Assembly: GCA_023957125.1 (NCBI GenBank)
Contig: JAMLHL010000002.1
Coordinates: forward strand, 186,001-250,000
Length of the DNA: 64,000 bases
Direction: 5' to 3'
Origin: Chitinophagaceae bacterium
Lineage (GTDB): Bacteria; Bacteroidota; Bacteroidia; Chitinophagales; Chitinophagaceae
The notes under the pieces were generated by a model. The model had not been told where the DNA came from. It did not search any database and was given only the letters and a program-made list of their open reading frames with translations. Positions 17,593 to 26,588 of the stretch are shown here, one piece after another; position 1 is the stretch's first letter; each line of letters begins with the position of its first letter. A program made the position numbers and the translations under genes.

Positions 17593-18420
17593 TTACCAGA
17601 GAAGCCTTAAAGCTACAATAGCGAGACATACCGCCAACGCCACCACAATAATATTGCCTTTGATCCGGTGCGACAGCCAGGCGCCCACCTGCGCCCCCGG
17701 GATCACCCCCACACACAGCCATACAACCATCCGCAGGATATAGGTATCATTATAATTACCCTGCAGCGCATGCACCAGCACACTAACACCGGCCATTACC
17801 GCCAGGATAAAATGGGAAGTAGCGGTAGCAATATGAACCGGGAAACCAAGCCAGCGCACCATGGCCGGTACGTGAATGATACCTCCCCCAATACCAAGCA
17901 GGGGCGATAAATAACCAACCAGCACGCTTATGGTGGCTCCGGTATAAGCATTGTACGTGTAACGATAGGTGGTGTTTTCGCTGTCCGTAAGCACCGTTGG
18001 CCGCAGGCCTCTTCCGCCGTGCTTCTTATCAATCTCCGATCCATCCGGCTCCCCCTGCCTGAATATAAGGAAGGCGGCCAAACCAAGCAGTAAGATGCCA
18101 AAAATGATATTAAAAATAGCATGCGGAATATACTTCGTAGTGAATACCCCAAAAACAGAACCGGGAATGGTAAACAGGGCAAAGAAGATACCCGCGCGGT
18201 AATCTATGCGACCCGAACGGCCATAAGCCACCGAGCCCGACAGGGCGTTGACAGCCACCACGGCAATAGACACCGCTGTTACAATTTCGGGAGAAAAAAG
18301 CGGATGGGTAAGCAATAAAAGCGGCACCAGGATAAAGCCGCCGCCTGCTCCTATTAAGGTGCCTATTGTTCCGATAATAAATCCTGCTGTTAATAATACC
18401 GCAAAGTTGTCAAAAATCAC
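17593..18420 (-). CDS. TauE/SafE family sulfite-export-like membrane permease
   Basis: The 275-residue protein has about eight membrane helices in two repeats of the TauE/SafE fold (family exports sulfite, sulfoacetate and other organic acids). The two glycine-rich repeat starts are GTLIGAGGGFILVPLLLL and LSPLLGIGGGIIHVPAMV. It starts with GTG at 18420; an upstream stop excludes a longer frame with ATG. A perfect TATCTTTG -7 box lies upstream on the minus strand (18455-18462). The transported anion is not known. Confidence 0.92.
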   Translation of the reverse strand: MIFDNFAVLLTAGFIIGTIGTLIGAGGGFILVPLLLLTHPLFSPEIVTAVSIAVVAVNALSGSVAYGRSGRIDYRAGIFFALFTIPGSVFGVFTTKYIPHAIFNIIFGILLLGLAAFLIFRQGEPDGSEIDKKHGGRGLRPTVLTDSENTTYRYTYNAYTGATISVLVGYLSPLLGIGGGIIHVPAMVRWLGFPVHIATATSHFILAVMAGVSVLVHALQGNYNDTYILRMVVWLCVGVIPGAQVGAWLSHRIKGNIIVVALAVCLAIVALRLLW

Positions 18421-18525
18421 CTCGTTAATTATGTTATGCGTTACTGATCCGGGTCAAAGATAAAGCCTTACCGGTTTTATTTTCAGGGTCACGAAATTTA
18501 AAAGACCTCATTCTGTTTTGTTTAC

Positions 18526-18533
18526 TAAGTTTG
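18526..18533 (+). promoter_or_regulatory. -7 promoter element TAAGTTTG upstream of the DUF2269 gene
   Basis: A perfect TAnnTTTG box lies 65 bp before the ATG at 18599. No TTG/TTTG at the proper distance is seen, so only the -7 half is supported. Confidence 0.35.
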
Positions 18534-18598
18534 CAGATACATCCCCGCCTATCAATCATAGCTCATGACTGCCGGGAGATCGTATCAGGATTCCAATT

Positions 18599-19051
18599 AT
18601 GGGATTATATAGTTTTATTCTCTTAATTCATGTCTTTTCAGCCATCCTGGGACTGGGTCCGGGTTTTATCATGATCTACGTGGTTACCAGGGCTACCAAC
18701 ATGACAGAACTCCGGCATGCTTATCTCATCCGCAACCGCCTGCATATTTTTGTAATGGTTGGCGGAACACTGCTGTTGCTGTCGGGATTAACTATGGGAG
18801 CTCTTCGTCCCTACCTGTTCCGGATGAAATGGTATGTCGCCAGCCTGATACTGTTCGTCGTAGCTTTAGGGTTCGGACCTGTCGTATTGTCGCCAAGATC
18901 AAAACCGATCAAAGCATTGTTGAAAAACCATACCGGGAATAAGATCCCGGAAGAATACTATGCCCTGTCCCGGAAATTATTCTTTTACGAGCGGATAGAA
19001 AACGTGATTTTCCTGATCATCATTGCCCTGATGGTGTTGAAACCGTTTTAA
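18599..19051 (+). CDS. DUF2269 family integral membrane protein
   Basis: The 150-residue protein has four predicted membrane helices, starting with LYSFILLIHVFSAILGLGPG, the pattern of DUF2269 proteins with a conserved His in helix 1. The other segments are HIFVMVGGTLLLLSGLTMG, YVASLILFVVALGFGPVV and ENVIFLIIIALMVLKPF. Function is unknown. It stands alone, convergent with the epimerase gene; the 66-bp gap holds no clear terminator. Confidence 0.8.
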   Translation: MGLYSFILLIHVFSAILGLGPGFIMIYVVTRATNMTELRHAYLIRNRLHIFVMVGGTLLLLSGLTMGALRPYLFRMKWYVASLILFVVALGFGPVVLSPRSKPIKALLKNHTGNKIPEEYYALSRKLFFYERIENVIFLIIIALMVLKPF

Positions 19052-19117
19052 TACCAGCCCGGTACAATTCCAGGATTGAGTTTTTAGAAGTGATAACCCC
19101 GTCGCCCGGTTCTTATA

Positions 19118-20065
19118 TTATAACCCGCCGTTGATCCTCTGCCACCCGATAGATTCCTGTACCGCTTCAATGGCGCTGTACCGGGGCCGGTATTGCAACA
19201 GCCGCCCTGCTTTCTCAATGCTGCAGCATGGACTGTGTATCAGATGATCCCAGGTGATACCGGCATCTTCCTCACCTACGGTTTGTTTCCATTGCTCCCA
19301 GGGTAAGAATTTTAAAACGGCAGGCTTCCCCCACCAGGCGCCCATCAGTTCTGCATAGCCCCGCATACTCATGGCCTGGGCCGATACAATATTAAAACTT
19401 TCCCCGTTGGCGGCTTCCGGATGATCCATCGCCGATACAAATGCCTGCGCTATATCATCGGCATGAACGTGATGCAGGGTTTCCATCCCCAGGTTGGGCA
19501 AAGCAACCTCCTCACCTTTCGCCAGTTTCCTGAAAACCTCGAGGTTCAGGTTGCCGGCGGGATTAACAGGCCGCCAGCCGGGCCCCACAATATGCCCGGG
19601 ATGCAGGATACTGACCGGGAAACCGGTTTCGTGGTATTCCCGCAAAAAATAAGCCTCCGCTTCGGCTTTGAGTCGTCCATATTCCGTAAGCGGCTCTCTC
19701 GCCCGGTCTTCCCCGGTGGGGATCATAACACTGCGACCATATACCCATATTGTACCGCAGAAAAGATACTGCCGGACAACGCCCCGCAATGCCTCTGTCA
19801 TTTCCATCGCAGTGTTTTTATCAAAACAGATCATGTCAATCACCACCTCAGGGTTCATTTCCGCAATGGATTTGCCAAAACTTCCTTTTTGTGTGGGAGC
19901 ATTCCTGTCCAGCTGAACCTGTTTTACACCTCTCCATGCCGGGTGCAGCAAATAGGGCTCTCTCTCCTTTCGCGAAACCACCGTTACCTCGTGACCTGCA
20001 TCAATCAGCCGTGGTACCAGAAATGACCCTACATGACCCGTACCTCCAATAATAATAATACGCAT
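19118..20065 (-). CDS. NAD-dependent epimerase/dehydratase family protein (extended SDR)
   Basis: The 315-residue protein is an atypical/extended short-chain dehydrogenase. The N-terminal Rossmann motif is IIIGGTGHVGSFLVPRLIDAG (GxxGxxG). Further typical elements are VIDMICFD, YLFCGTIWVYG and the LHPGHIVGPGW segment after the active-site region. The canonical YxxxK appears as YGRLKAEAE, so Tyr and Lys are kept. The natural substrate cannot be named; relatives act on nucleotide sugars or act as isoflavone-reductase-like oxidoreductases. It is a single gene upstream of pgi on another transcript. Confidence 0.85.
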   Translation of the reverse strand: MRIIIIGGTGHVGSFLVPRLIDAGHEVTVVSRKEREPYLLHPAWRGVKQVQLDRNAPTQKGSFGKSIAEMNPEVVIDMICFDKNTAMEMTEALRGVVRQYLFCGTIWVYGRSVMIPTGEDRAREPLTEYGRLKAEAEAYFLREYHETGFPVSILHPGHIVGPGWRPVNPAGNLNLEVFRKLAKGEEVALPNLGMETLHHVHADDIAQAFVSAMDHPEAANGESFNIVSAQAMSMRGYAELMGAWWGKPAVLKFLPWEQWKQTVGEEDAGITWDHLIHSPCCSIEKAGRLLQYRPRYSAIEAVQESIGWQRINGGL

Positions 20066-20143
20066 CTGAAAATATTAAACCGATAGTATAACCTGCTTTA
20101 CAAACAAAAAACAATGCTATTTATTTCTGCTAAAATATTCTTA

Positions 20144-21796
20144 CTAACTCATTCTCATTTTTTTATAGCGGTTAATAAGACCATTGGTAGAAGCATCGTG
20201 GCTGCTGATCTCTTCCTCCCCTTTCAGTTCCGGCAAGATCTTCCCGGCTAATTGTTTGCCTAATTCCACCCCCCACTGGTCAAAACTGAAAATATTCCAG
20301 ATTACGCCCTGAACGAAGATCTTGTGTTCATATAAAGCGATCAGTTGCCCTAAGGTATAGGGCGTGATCTCTTTTATCAAAAAGGAATTAGTGGGCTTAT
20401 TGCCTTCAAATTCTTTGAAGGGTACAACCCGGTTACGCTCTTCAGGATCTGAGCCACTCAATTCGGACTCCACCTCCTCCCTGGTTTTTCCGTTCATCAG
20501 CGCTTCGGTTTGCGCAAAGAAATTAGATAATAATTTTTGATGGTGATCGCCGATGGGATTGTGGCTGACAGCCGGCGCAATAAAATCGCAGGGGATCAAT
20601 ACCGTACCCTGGTGGATCAGTTGGTAGAAAGCGTGCTGCCCGTTGGTGCCCGGCTCGCCCCAGATCACCGGCCCGGTTGCATAGTCCGTCTTCCTGCCGT
20701 TACGATCCACATGCTTGCCGTTGCTTTCCATGTTGCCCTGCTGAAAATAAGCCGGAAAGCGGTGCATGTATTGGTCGTATGGTAGTATGGCTTCCGTTTG
20801 AGCTCCAAAGAAATTGGTGTACCAAAGGCCGATCAGCGCCATTATAACCGGGATGTTTTTCTCCAGGGGAGCCGTTTGAAAATGACGATCAACCGCATAA
20901 GCGCCTTTGAGCAATTGCTCAAAATGATCGTAACCAATCGTCAGCACAATAGACAGCCCGATGGCGCTCCACAAACTGTATCTGCCACCAACCCAATCCC
21001 AAAACGCAAACATGTTGGCTTTGTCAATCCCGAATTTCACCACTGCCTTTTCATTGGTGGACAGGGCCACAAAGTGTTTGGCAATCTGTTTTTCATCTTT
21101 AGCGGCTGCCAGGAACCAATCCCTTGCCGTATGCGCGTTCGTCATGGTTTCCTGGGTCGTAAATGTTTTTGACGCCACCAGGAAAAGGGTTTCTTCCGGG
21201 GTAACTTTTTTTAATGTTTCCACAATATGGGTTCCATCCACGTTAGATACATAGTAGGCCTGGATGCCCTCCACCCAATAAGGTTTTAAGGCTTCGGTAA
21301 CCATCACGGGTCCCAGGTCGCTGCCGCCAATGCCTATATTGACAATATATTTGATTTTTTTGCCGGTAAAACCTCTCCATTCGCCGCTATGTACCCGATG
21401 GGCAAAGCTTTTCATTTGCAGCAACACGCGTTGAACATCGGGCATTACATCTTCCCCATCCAGCAGTACCGGCTTCCCGGAGAAATTCCGCAGGGCGGTA
21501 TGCAACACTGCCCGCCCTTCCGTTTGATTTATTTTCTCTCCTGCAAACATCGCTGTCCGGGCCTCCTCCAACCTGCATTCCCTCGCAAGCGCAAAGAGCG
21601 ACGCTAATATTTTTTCATCCACTATATTTTTAGAATAGTCAAAAAGGATATCTTCAAACGAAACAGAGAACTGCTCAAACCTTGCCGGGTTGGTACTGAA
21701 AAATGCCTTTATTTTCTTGTCTTTTGCCGTGGCAAATTGCTCATCAAGGTTCTTCCAGGCAGAGGTCTGGCGCGGGTTAACATGAGGAAATGACAT
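20144..21796 (-). CDS. pgi: Glucose-6-phosphate isomerase
   Basis: The enzyme interconverts glucose-6-phosphate and fructose-6-phosphate in glycolysis. The 550-residue length fits the long bacterial/eukaryotic type. Signature elements are [60 protein letters not shown], and the C-terminal [15 protein letters not shown] with the substrate-binding Gln and Lys. The ATG at 21796 is used; the apparent longer frame starts with TTG. A good promoter lies directly upstream, which implies a leader of only about 10 nt. Confidence 0.97.
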   Translation of the reverse strand: MSFPHVNPRQTSAWKNLDEQFATAKDKKIKAFFSTNPARFEQFSVSFEDILFDYSKNIVDEKILASLFALARECRLEEARTAMFAGEKINQTEGRAVLHTALRNFSGKPVLLDGEDVMPDVQRVLLQMKSFAHRVHSGEWRGFTGKKIKYIVNIGIGGSDLGPVMVTEALKPYWVEGIQAYYVSNVDGTHIVETLKKVTPEETLFLVASKTFTTQETMTNAHTARDWFLAAAKDEKQIAKHFVALSTNEKAVVKFGIDKANMFAFWDWVGGRYSLWSAIGLSIVLTIGYDHFEQLLKGAYAVDRHFQTAPLEKNIPVIMALIGLWYTNFFGAQTEAILPYDQYMHRFPAYFQQGNMESNGKHVDRNGRKTDYATGPVIWGEPGTNGQHAFYQLIHQGTVLIPCDFIAPAVSHNPIGDHHQKLLSNFFAQTEALMNGKTREEVESELSGSDPEERNRVVPFKEFEGNKPTNSFLIKEITPYTLGQLIALYEHKIFVQGVIWNIFSFDQWGVELGKQLAGKILPELKGEEEISSHDASTNGLINRYKKMRMS

Positions 21797-21811
21797 AATC
21801 TTTGATTTTTC

Positions 21812-21840
21812 CAAAGATAAGGGGAAGCGACCAGAAACAA
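21812..21840 (-). promoter_or_regulatory. Bacteroidota-type promoter of pgi
   Basis: Read on the minus strand, TTG (21840-21838), an 18-bp spacer and TATCTTTG (21819-21812) match the primary sigma consensus. The pgi ATG is 15 bp beyond the -7 box, so the mRNA leader would be very short. Confidence 0.55.
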
Positions 21841-21853
21841 TATGGAAAAAACA

Positions 21854-22759
21854 TCATTTAATTTGCGCGTACAGATCCGGATAGTCGGTGATAGCGCCAT
21901 CCACGCCCATGTCTTTCAATTGCTGTATCTCTTCCGCCGTGTTGGGCGTCCACGGAATGATCAGCACCTTTTGCTGATGGAATTCTTTCACTAATTCAGG
22001 CGTTACCAGGGAGTAATGAGGACTGAAAATATCAGGCTTAAAGCCCAGTTCATCAATATAACCCTGCGCGGTTTCATGGGCTGCCTTTCCCACCAGGTAG
22101 GAGGTTTTAACCTTTGGGTATTTTTCATGGATCAGCCTCAGTGCCCTGATGTCAAACGACTGGATCATTGTACGCGGCTCAATACCTTTGGCGATAATAA
22201 TACCCATCGCCGAATCAACAAACGCTTCCAGGTTTGAATAATGCTTCCCGTCACTTTCCGGGCTCGACTTTATTTCAATATTGTAATGATTAACATGATC
22301 CTTCTCCTTCGCATAAGCTTCTACGGAATCTATCAATACGCTTAAAAGCGGCTTCACAGCGTGCATTTTTTGCTGTTGTGGAAAACCGGGATTGGGTTTA
22401 AGCCCCACATCGTATTTTGCAATGCTGTCGTAATCCATATTGTAGAGAAGCCGGGAATGACCGTCTTCGTTTGTCATGGTATCCCCTTCCGGCGTCAGGC
22501 AGAAACCGTTACTGAAATAGGCATCGTGCGATACCACGATTTTTTTATCCCTGCTCATCTGCAGATCCATTTCCAAGGTGCAGTCGTGGTCAATAGCGCT
22601 TTTATGCGAGGCGATCGTGTTTTCAGGCATCAGTCCCCGTCCACCCCGATGAGCCTGTTTGTCGAAGCCGTTGTCAACAGAAGGTTCGTTACCCGAATTG
22701 CAGGCACCCATTACCGTTAAAACCAGGAAAAGGAAAAATAATTTTGCTATCGTTTTCAT
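21854..22759 (-). CDS. Glycerophosphodiester phosphodiesterase family lipoprotein
   Basis: The 301-residue protein hydrolyses glycerophosphodiesters to glycerol-3-phosphate and an alcohol, or a related phosphodiester. The lipoprotein signal ends at Cys20 (VMGAC). The GDPD core has AHRGGRGLMPENT, CTLEMDLQMSRDK and VVSHD, which carry the catalytic His pair and the Glu/Asp metal ligands. The fold closes with IIPWTPNTAEEI and GVDGAITDYPD. It acts in the periplasm or on the outer membrane. It is upstream of pgi in the same direction, but the pgi promoter suggests separate expression. Confidence 0.93.
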   Translation of the reverse strand: MKTIAKLFFLFLVLTVMGACNSGNEPSVDNGFDKQAHRGGRGLMPENTIASHKSAIDHDCTLEMDLQMSRDKKIVVSHDAYFSNGFCLTPEGDTMTNEDGHSRLLYNMDYDSIAKYDVGLKPNPGFPQQQKMHAVKPLLSVLIDSVEAYAKEKDHVNHYNIEIKSSPESDGKHYSNLEAFVDSAMGIIIAKGIEPRTMIQSFDIRALRLIHEKYPKVKTSYLVGKAAHETAQGYIDELGFKPDIFSPHYSLVTPELVKEFHQQKVLIIPWTPNTAEEIQQLKDMGVDGAITDYPDLYAQIK

Positions 22760-23151
22760 TTAGCGTGATTTTGTTCAAAAACGGATAAAGTTAACCTTTT
22801 GGAGTGTATCTTCCAACCATAACTGCTTCGTTTTGAAAGAGGACAACAGGACACCACATGATGCGGATGGTTAAACAAACGTTTGCATAGTGTTAAAAAC
22901 GTTAAAATTAGCCATTACCCTGCTTTTTTTTAGGTCTTTTCACGTAAATACTATGAGATGAAATATTTGCGTATTAATTTTGCAAGTCGTCTCCAGTTAC
23001 AGTTCTCGGGATTAAATAACATATAATTTGCATTCAACTTGCAACGCAACTGCCCGCAAACCTGTCTCTATCCGGACGTCTGGCATTATTAGCCTTTCAG
23101 TTACCTGGTACATTTAATAGTGTAAAAGTCATTTTATAATAATTTAGGGGT
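22760..23151. other. Long non-coding leader region upstream of the primary sigma gene
   Basis: The 392 bp between the divergent GDPD and sigma genes hold no ORF. Two features are visible: CAAACGTTTG, a 10-bp palindrome at 22876-22885, and a perfect -7 box TAATTTTG at 22975-22982 on the + strand. If that box starts the sigma transcript, the leader is about 165 nt, long enough for regulation. I see no known riboswitch in it. Confidence 0.4.
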
Positions 23152-24009
23152 ATGAGACAATTAAAAATAGCAACACAAATTACCAACCGCGACTCGCAGG
23201 CGGTTGAAAAATATCTGCAGGAAATTTCCAAGATATCCATGATCACACCTGAAGAAGAAACCGTGCTGGCACAGCGCATAAAAATGGGTGATCAAAGGGC
23301 TTTGGACAAATTGGTGCAGGCTAACCTCAGGTTTGTTGTTTCCGTTGCAAAACAATACCAGCACCAGGGGTTATCATTGAGTGATCTGATCAATGAGGGT
23401 AACCTGGGTTTGATCAAGGCGGCACAAAGGTTTGATGAAACAAAGGGATTTAAATTCATTTCTTACGCCGTTTGGTGGATCCGCCAGTCCATTCTGCAGG
23501 CATTGGCCGAACAAGGTCGTTTGGTGCGTTTACCGCAAAACAAAATAGGAACCTACAACAAAGCCAATAAAGCCTATATGGCATTCGAGCAGGAACACGA
23601 ACGTGAACCGAGCACCGAAGAGTTGGCTGAATTGCTGGAAATGAGCGAAACAGAGATCAACAATATTTTCCAGAGCAATACCCGTCATACTTCCCTGGAT
23701 GCGCCCGTGCATGAAGCGGAAGATGTGGCGATGGGAGACCTGCTGGAAGGCGGCTCGGAAACAGATGACGATGTAATGAAAGATTCCTTACGCAATGAAA
23801 TTCGCCGGGTGCTGAAATCGCTCAGTCCCCGCGAAGCCGAAATTGTGAACGCTTATTTTGGCTTAGATGGTGAAAACGGCGTAACCATTGAGCAGATAGG
23901 ACAAAAATACGATCTTACAAAAGAGCGTATCCGTCAGATCAAAGAACGGGCTATCAAGCGTTTGCAGAAAGCGCGCTACAGCAGTTCCTTAAAGGCTTAC
24001 CTGGGTTAA
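23152..24009 (+). CDS. rpoD: Primary RNA polymerase sigma factor (RpoD/SigA), short Bacteroidota form
   Basis: This is the housekeeping sigma factor, 285 residues. Region 1.2/2 is complete: AVEKYLQEISKISMI, LVQANLRFVVSVAKQY, DLINEGNLGLIKAAQRFD and FISYAVWWIRQSILQAL. Region 3 follows (LPQNKIGTYNKANKAY). Region 4 ends with VTIEQIGQKYDLTKERIRQIKE and KRLQKARYSSSLKAYLG. Region 1.1 and the non-conserved insert of proteobacterial RpoD are absent, as is normal in this phylum. It recognises the TTTG/TAnnTTTG promoters seen elsewhere in this window. It is monocistronic and ends in a strong terminator. Confidence 0.97.
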   Translation: MRQLKIATQITNRDSQAVEKYLQEISKISMITPEEETVLAQRIKMGDQRALDKLVQANLRFVVSVAKQYQHQGLSLSDLINEGNLGLIKAAQRFDETKGFKFISYAVWWIRQSILQALAEQGRLVRLPQNKIGTYNKANKAYMAFEQEHEREPSTEELAELLEMSETEINNIFQSNTRHTSLDAPVHEAEDVAMGDLLEGGSETDDDVMKDSLRNEIRRVLKSLSPREAEIVNAYFGLDGENGVTIEQIGQKYDLTKERIRQIKERAIKRLQKARYSSSLKAYLG

Positions 24010-24039
24010 TGATATCTGCCCGCGTACTCAAATAAATTC

Positions 24040-24078
24040 ATCCCGGTAGCTGACCATCCGCTACCGGGATTTCTTTTT
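24040..24078 (+). terminator. Strong rho-independent terminator after rpoD
   Basis: A perfect 11-bp stem ATCCCGGTAGC / GCTACCGGGAT (24040-24050 with 24060-24070) has a 9-nt loop and is followed by TTCTTTTT. It starts 30 bp after the sigma stop. The following ~245 bp to trxB hold no ORF that I can support. Confidence 0.93.
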
Positions 24079-24324
24079 GGCCCAACGGCACCATCCATCC
24101 CGATCCCTGTGGATCCTTCCCGCATAGCAGACTGCACTTCCTGCTGTTATTTGAAGAAATACAATTAATTTTGACGGATTTTGGTATAACGAAGACAATT
24201 CTGTACAATAAAATAAGAGATAGCCGGGATGCAGGAACGGGATATCCAAATCCTTAATATTCGTGCATTCGCGGTAGATTTTTGTTGTATTCTTCGTTGC
24301 CTGAAACCATTAAAATAACTCGGA

Positions 24325-25272
24325 ATGGAAAATTCGAAGAACGAAAAAGTGACATGCTTAATTATCGGATCCGGACCTGCCGGCTACACAGCAGCTATCT
24401 ATGCGGCGCGTGCCAACCTGAAACCGGTATTGTACCAGGGCATACAGCCGGGCGGACAGCTTACCATTACAACGGAGGTGGAAAATTATCCGGGATACGC
24501 CAACGGGGTACAGGGCCCCGATATGATGATAGATTTCGAAAAACAGGCTTCCCGTATGGGCGCAGATATCCGCTTTGGTGTGGCCTCAAAAGTTGATTTC
24601 TCAAAACAGCCCTATAAAATATGGATAGACGATGAGAAAGAAATAGAAGCGCACTCGGTTATCATCGCCACCGGCGCTTCCGCAAAATGGCTGGGCCTGG
24701 AAAGTGAAAAAAGACTGAACGGTTTTGGTGTGAGCGCCTGTGCCGTATGTGACGGCTTTTTCTTTCGCGGAAAAGAAGTGGCGATAGTGGGTGCAGGCGA
24801 TACGGCAGCCGAAGAGGCGCTTTACCTCTCCAAGCTTTGTTCGGTAGTACATATGTTTGTCCGGCGCAACGAAATGCGGGCGTCTAAAGTGATGCAGGAA
24901 AGGGTTTTGAAAGCTTCTAATATCAGAATTTACTGGAATACGGAGGTTGAAGAAATAATCGGGGAGACAAAAACGGAAGCCGTACGGACAAAAAACAACA
25001 AGACCGGCGAAACACAAACGATCCCTGTAAGCGGGTTCTTTGTGGCCATAGGGCATGAGCCTAATTCCGCAATTTTCAGGGAATGGCTCAGCATGGATGA
25101 AACCGGCTACATCAAAACAACGCCCGGCACCAGCAAAACCAACCTGGAGGGGATATTCGCCGCAGGGGATGTGCAGGATAAGATATACCGGCAGGCGGTA
25201 ACCGCTGCCGGCTCAGGCTGTATGGCGGCGCTGGATGCGGAAAGGTACCTGGGAGAAAAAGGGATCGTATAA
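24325..25272 (+). CDS. trxB: Thioredoxin-disulfide reductase
   Basis: This FAD/NADPH flavoenzyme reduces thioredoxin; 315 residues, the normal size. The FAD motif is IGSGPAGYTAAIYAARA (about 15-31). The redox-active disulfide is Cys139-Cys142 in SACAVCDG. The NADPH motif is VGAGDTAAEEALYLS. The C-terminal FAD site is GIFAAGDVQDKIYRQAVTAAGSGCMAALDAE. It heads a three-gene run with folB (30-bp gap) and the TPR gene (30-bp gap). Confidence 0.97.
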   Translation: MENSKNEKVTCLIIGSGPAGYTAAIYAARANLKPVLYQGIQPGGQLTITTEVENYPGYANGVQGPDMMIDFEKQASRMGADIRFGVASKVDFSKQPYKIWIDDEKEIEAHSVIIATGASAKWLGLESEKRLNGFGVSACAVCDGFFFRGKEVAIVGAGDTAAEEALYLSKLCSVVHMFVRRNEMRASKVMQERVLKASNIRIYWNTEVEEIIGETKTEAVRTKNNKTGETQTIPVSGFFVAIGHEPNSAIFREWLSMDETGYIKTTPGTSKTNLEGIFAAGDVQDKIYRQAVTAAGSGCMAALDAERYLGEKGIV

Positions 25273-25302
25273 TATGGCAGAGATCTTCAAACCCTTCAAT
25301 CC

Positions 25303-25662
25303 ATGCTGAAAATTGCACTGCATCACCTGAAATTCCATGCTTTTCATGGTTTGTATAAAGAAGAAAGATCCACCGGCAATGACTTTGAAGTAAATGTGGA
25401 TGTTTTTTTCAACGAACCGGAGGAAATCATTACCCGGCTTTCCGATACCATTGATTACTCCGTTCTTTACCGGATCGTGAAAGACAGGATGAATATAGCG
25501 GAGCCGTTATTGGAAACCCTGGTGATGGATATGAGCCGGCAGATTAAAAAGCAATTTCCCGAGACTCGTGAAATTAACGTTTCCATAAGCAAAATAAATC
25601 CTCCCATTATTAATTTCCAGGGAGAAACCACCGTTGTTTATAATAAGAAGTTCGATCATTAA
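25303..25662 (+). CDS. folB: Dihydroneopterin aldolase
   Basis: The enzyme splits 7,8-dihydroneopterin to 6-hydroxymethyl-dihydropterin and glycolaldehyde in folate synthesis. The 119-residue length is typical. The family pattern is present: FHAFHGLYKEERSTGNDFEVNVDV, DTIDYSVLYRIVKDRM, PLLETLVMDM, then VSISKINPPI. The substrate-anchoring Glu and the catalytic Lys (SISK) are kept. It lies between trxB and the TPR gene, probably in one operon. Confidence 0.95.
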   Translation: MLKIALHHLKFHAFHGLYKEERSTGNDFEVNVDVFFNEPEEIITRLSDTIDYSVLYRIVKDRMNIAEPLLETLVMDMSRQIKKQFPETREINVSISKINPPIINFQGETTVVYNKKFDH

Positions 25663-25692
25663 TACCTTTTCAACCTAAATACAAGTGCGGAT

Positions 25693-26445
25693 ATGAAATT
25701 TTATCTGTTACCGGTAATAGCAATGCTTGTCAGTTTCAGTACAGAAGCGCAGGATGTGGCGCCGCTGTTAACCGAAGCGGCAAAGCTGGAGAAAGACCTG
25801 AAAGAAAATGAAGCATTGGATCTATATAAGACCATTCTCAAGATTCAACCCGGCAATAGTGTGGCATTGTTCAGAGCCTCAGAGCTTACCGGAAGGATCG
25901 GGAGCAGGGTAAAAGATGATAAGCAGAAAATCGTGTATTATACCACTGCCCGGTATTATGCCAAGGAGGCATTAAAACAGAAAGAAAATTTTGCAGACGC
26001 TTTTTATGTACTGGCTTATACTTCTTTGAGGCTCTCCTCTGTGAACAAGGGAAAGGAAAAGGCAATGAATTTAAGAGATATGAAGTATTATACGGATTCC
26101 GCGCTGCTGTTCACCCCCAATCATTCAGGAGCCTTGTATCTTTTGGGGAAATGGAATTTTGAAATATACGGGCTGAATACCGCAGAAAAAGCAGCGGTAA
26201 AGGTTTTGTTCGGCGGGATGCCCAAAGCCTCGCTCGGGGACGCCATTTCGAATTTCGAAAAAGCAAGAATGGCCAATCCGTGGATGCTGGTGAATTATCT
26301 GGATCTGGCCAACGCTTATATCAAAGACCACAAAACCGACAAGGCGATAGAAGTGCTGAATAAAATGGTGAAGATGCCGCCTCGTACCGGAGACGACGAA
26401 TCCCTGAAAGCGGAAGGAAGAAAACTGTTAGCCGCCCTGCAATAA
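25693..26445 (+). CDS. Secreted tetratricopeptide-repeat protein
   Basis: The 250-residue product starts with a signal peptide (MKFYLLPVIAMLVSFSTEAQ) and then consists of helical TPR-like units such as AAKLEKDLKENEALDLYKTIL and LDLANAYIKDHKTDKAIEVL. There is no enzyme motif. The ATEKAAVKVLFGGMPKASLGDAI-like segment near residue 165 (NTAEKAAVKVLFGGMPKASL) resembles RMD-1/PTPIP51-type regulators of microtubule dynamics in eukaryotes, which are also TPR proteins; that is only a resemblance. A periplasmic scaffold role is likely. Confidence 0.75.
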   Translation: MKFYLLPVIAMLVSFSTEAQDVAPLLTEAAKLEKDLKENEALDLYKTILKIQPGNSVALFRASELTGRIGSRVKDDKQKIVYYTTARYYAKEALKQKENFADAFYVLAYTSLRLSSVNKGKEKAMNLRDMKYYTDSALLFTPNHSGALYLLGKWNFEIYGLNTAEKAAVKVLFGGMPKASLGDAISNFEKARMANPWMLVNYLDLANAYIKDHKTDKAIEVLNKMVKMPPRTGDDESLKAEGRKLLAALQ

Positions 26446-26588
26446 CCCATTGCCCCCGCGGCTATAAATTCATTCTTTTGCTTATTTTTAAATTTTAATT
26501 AATAAACCGTGTTCTTGTGTGCAACGTTTATTTCAATAACGCTGCATTGCTATTATATATAAGGTTGAACAACATAAAAAATATATAC

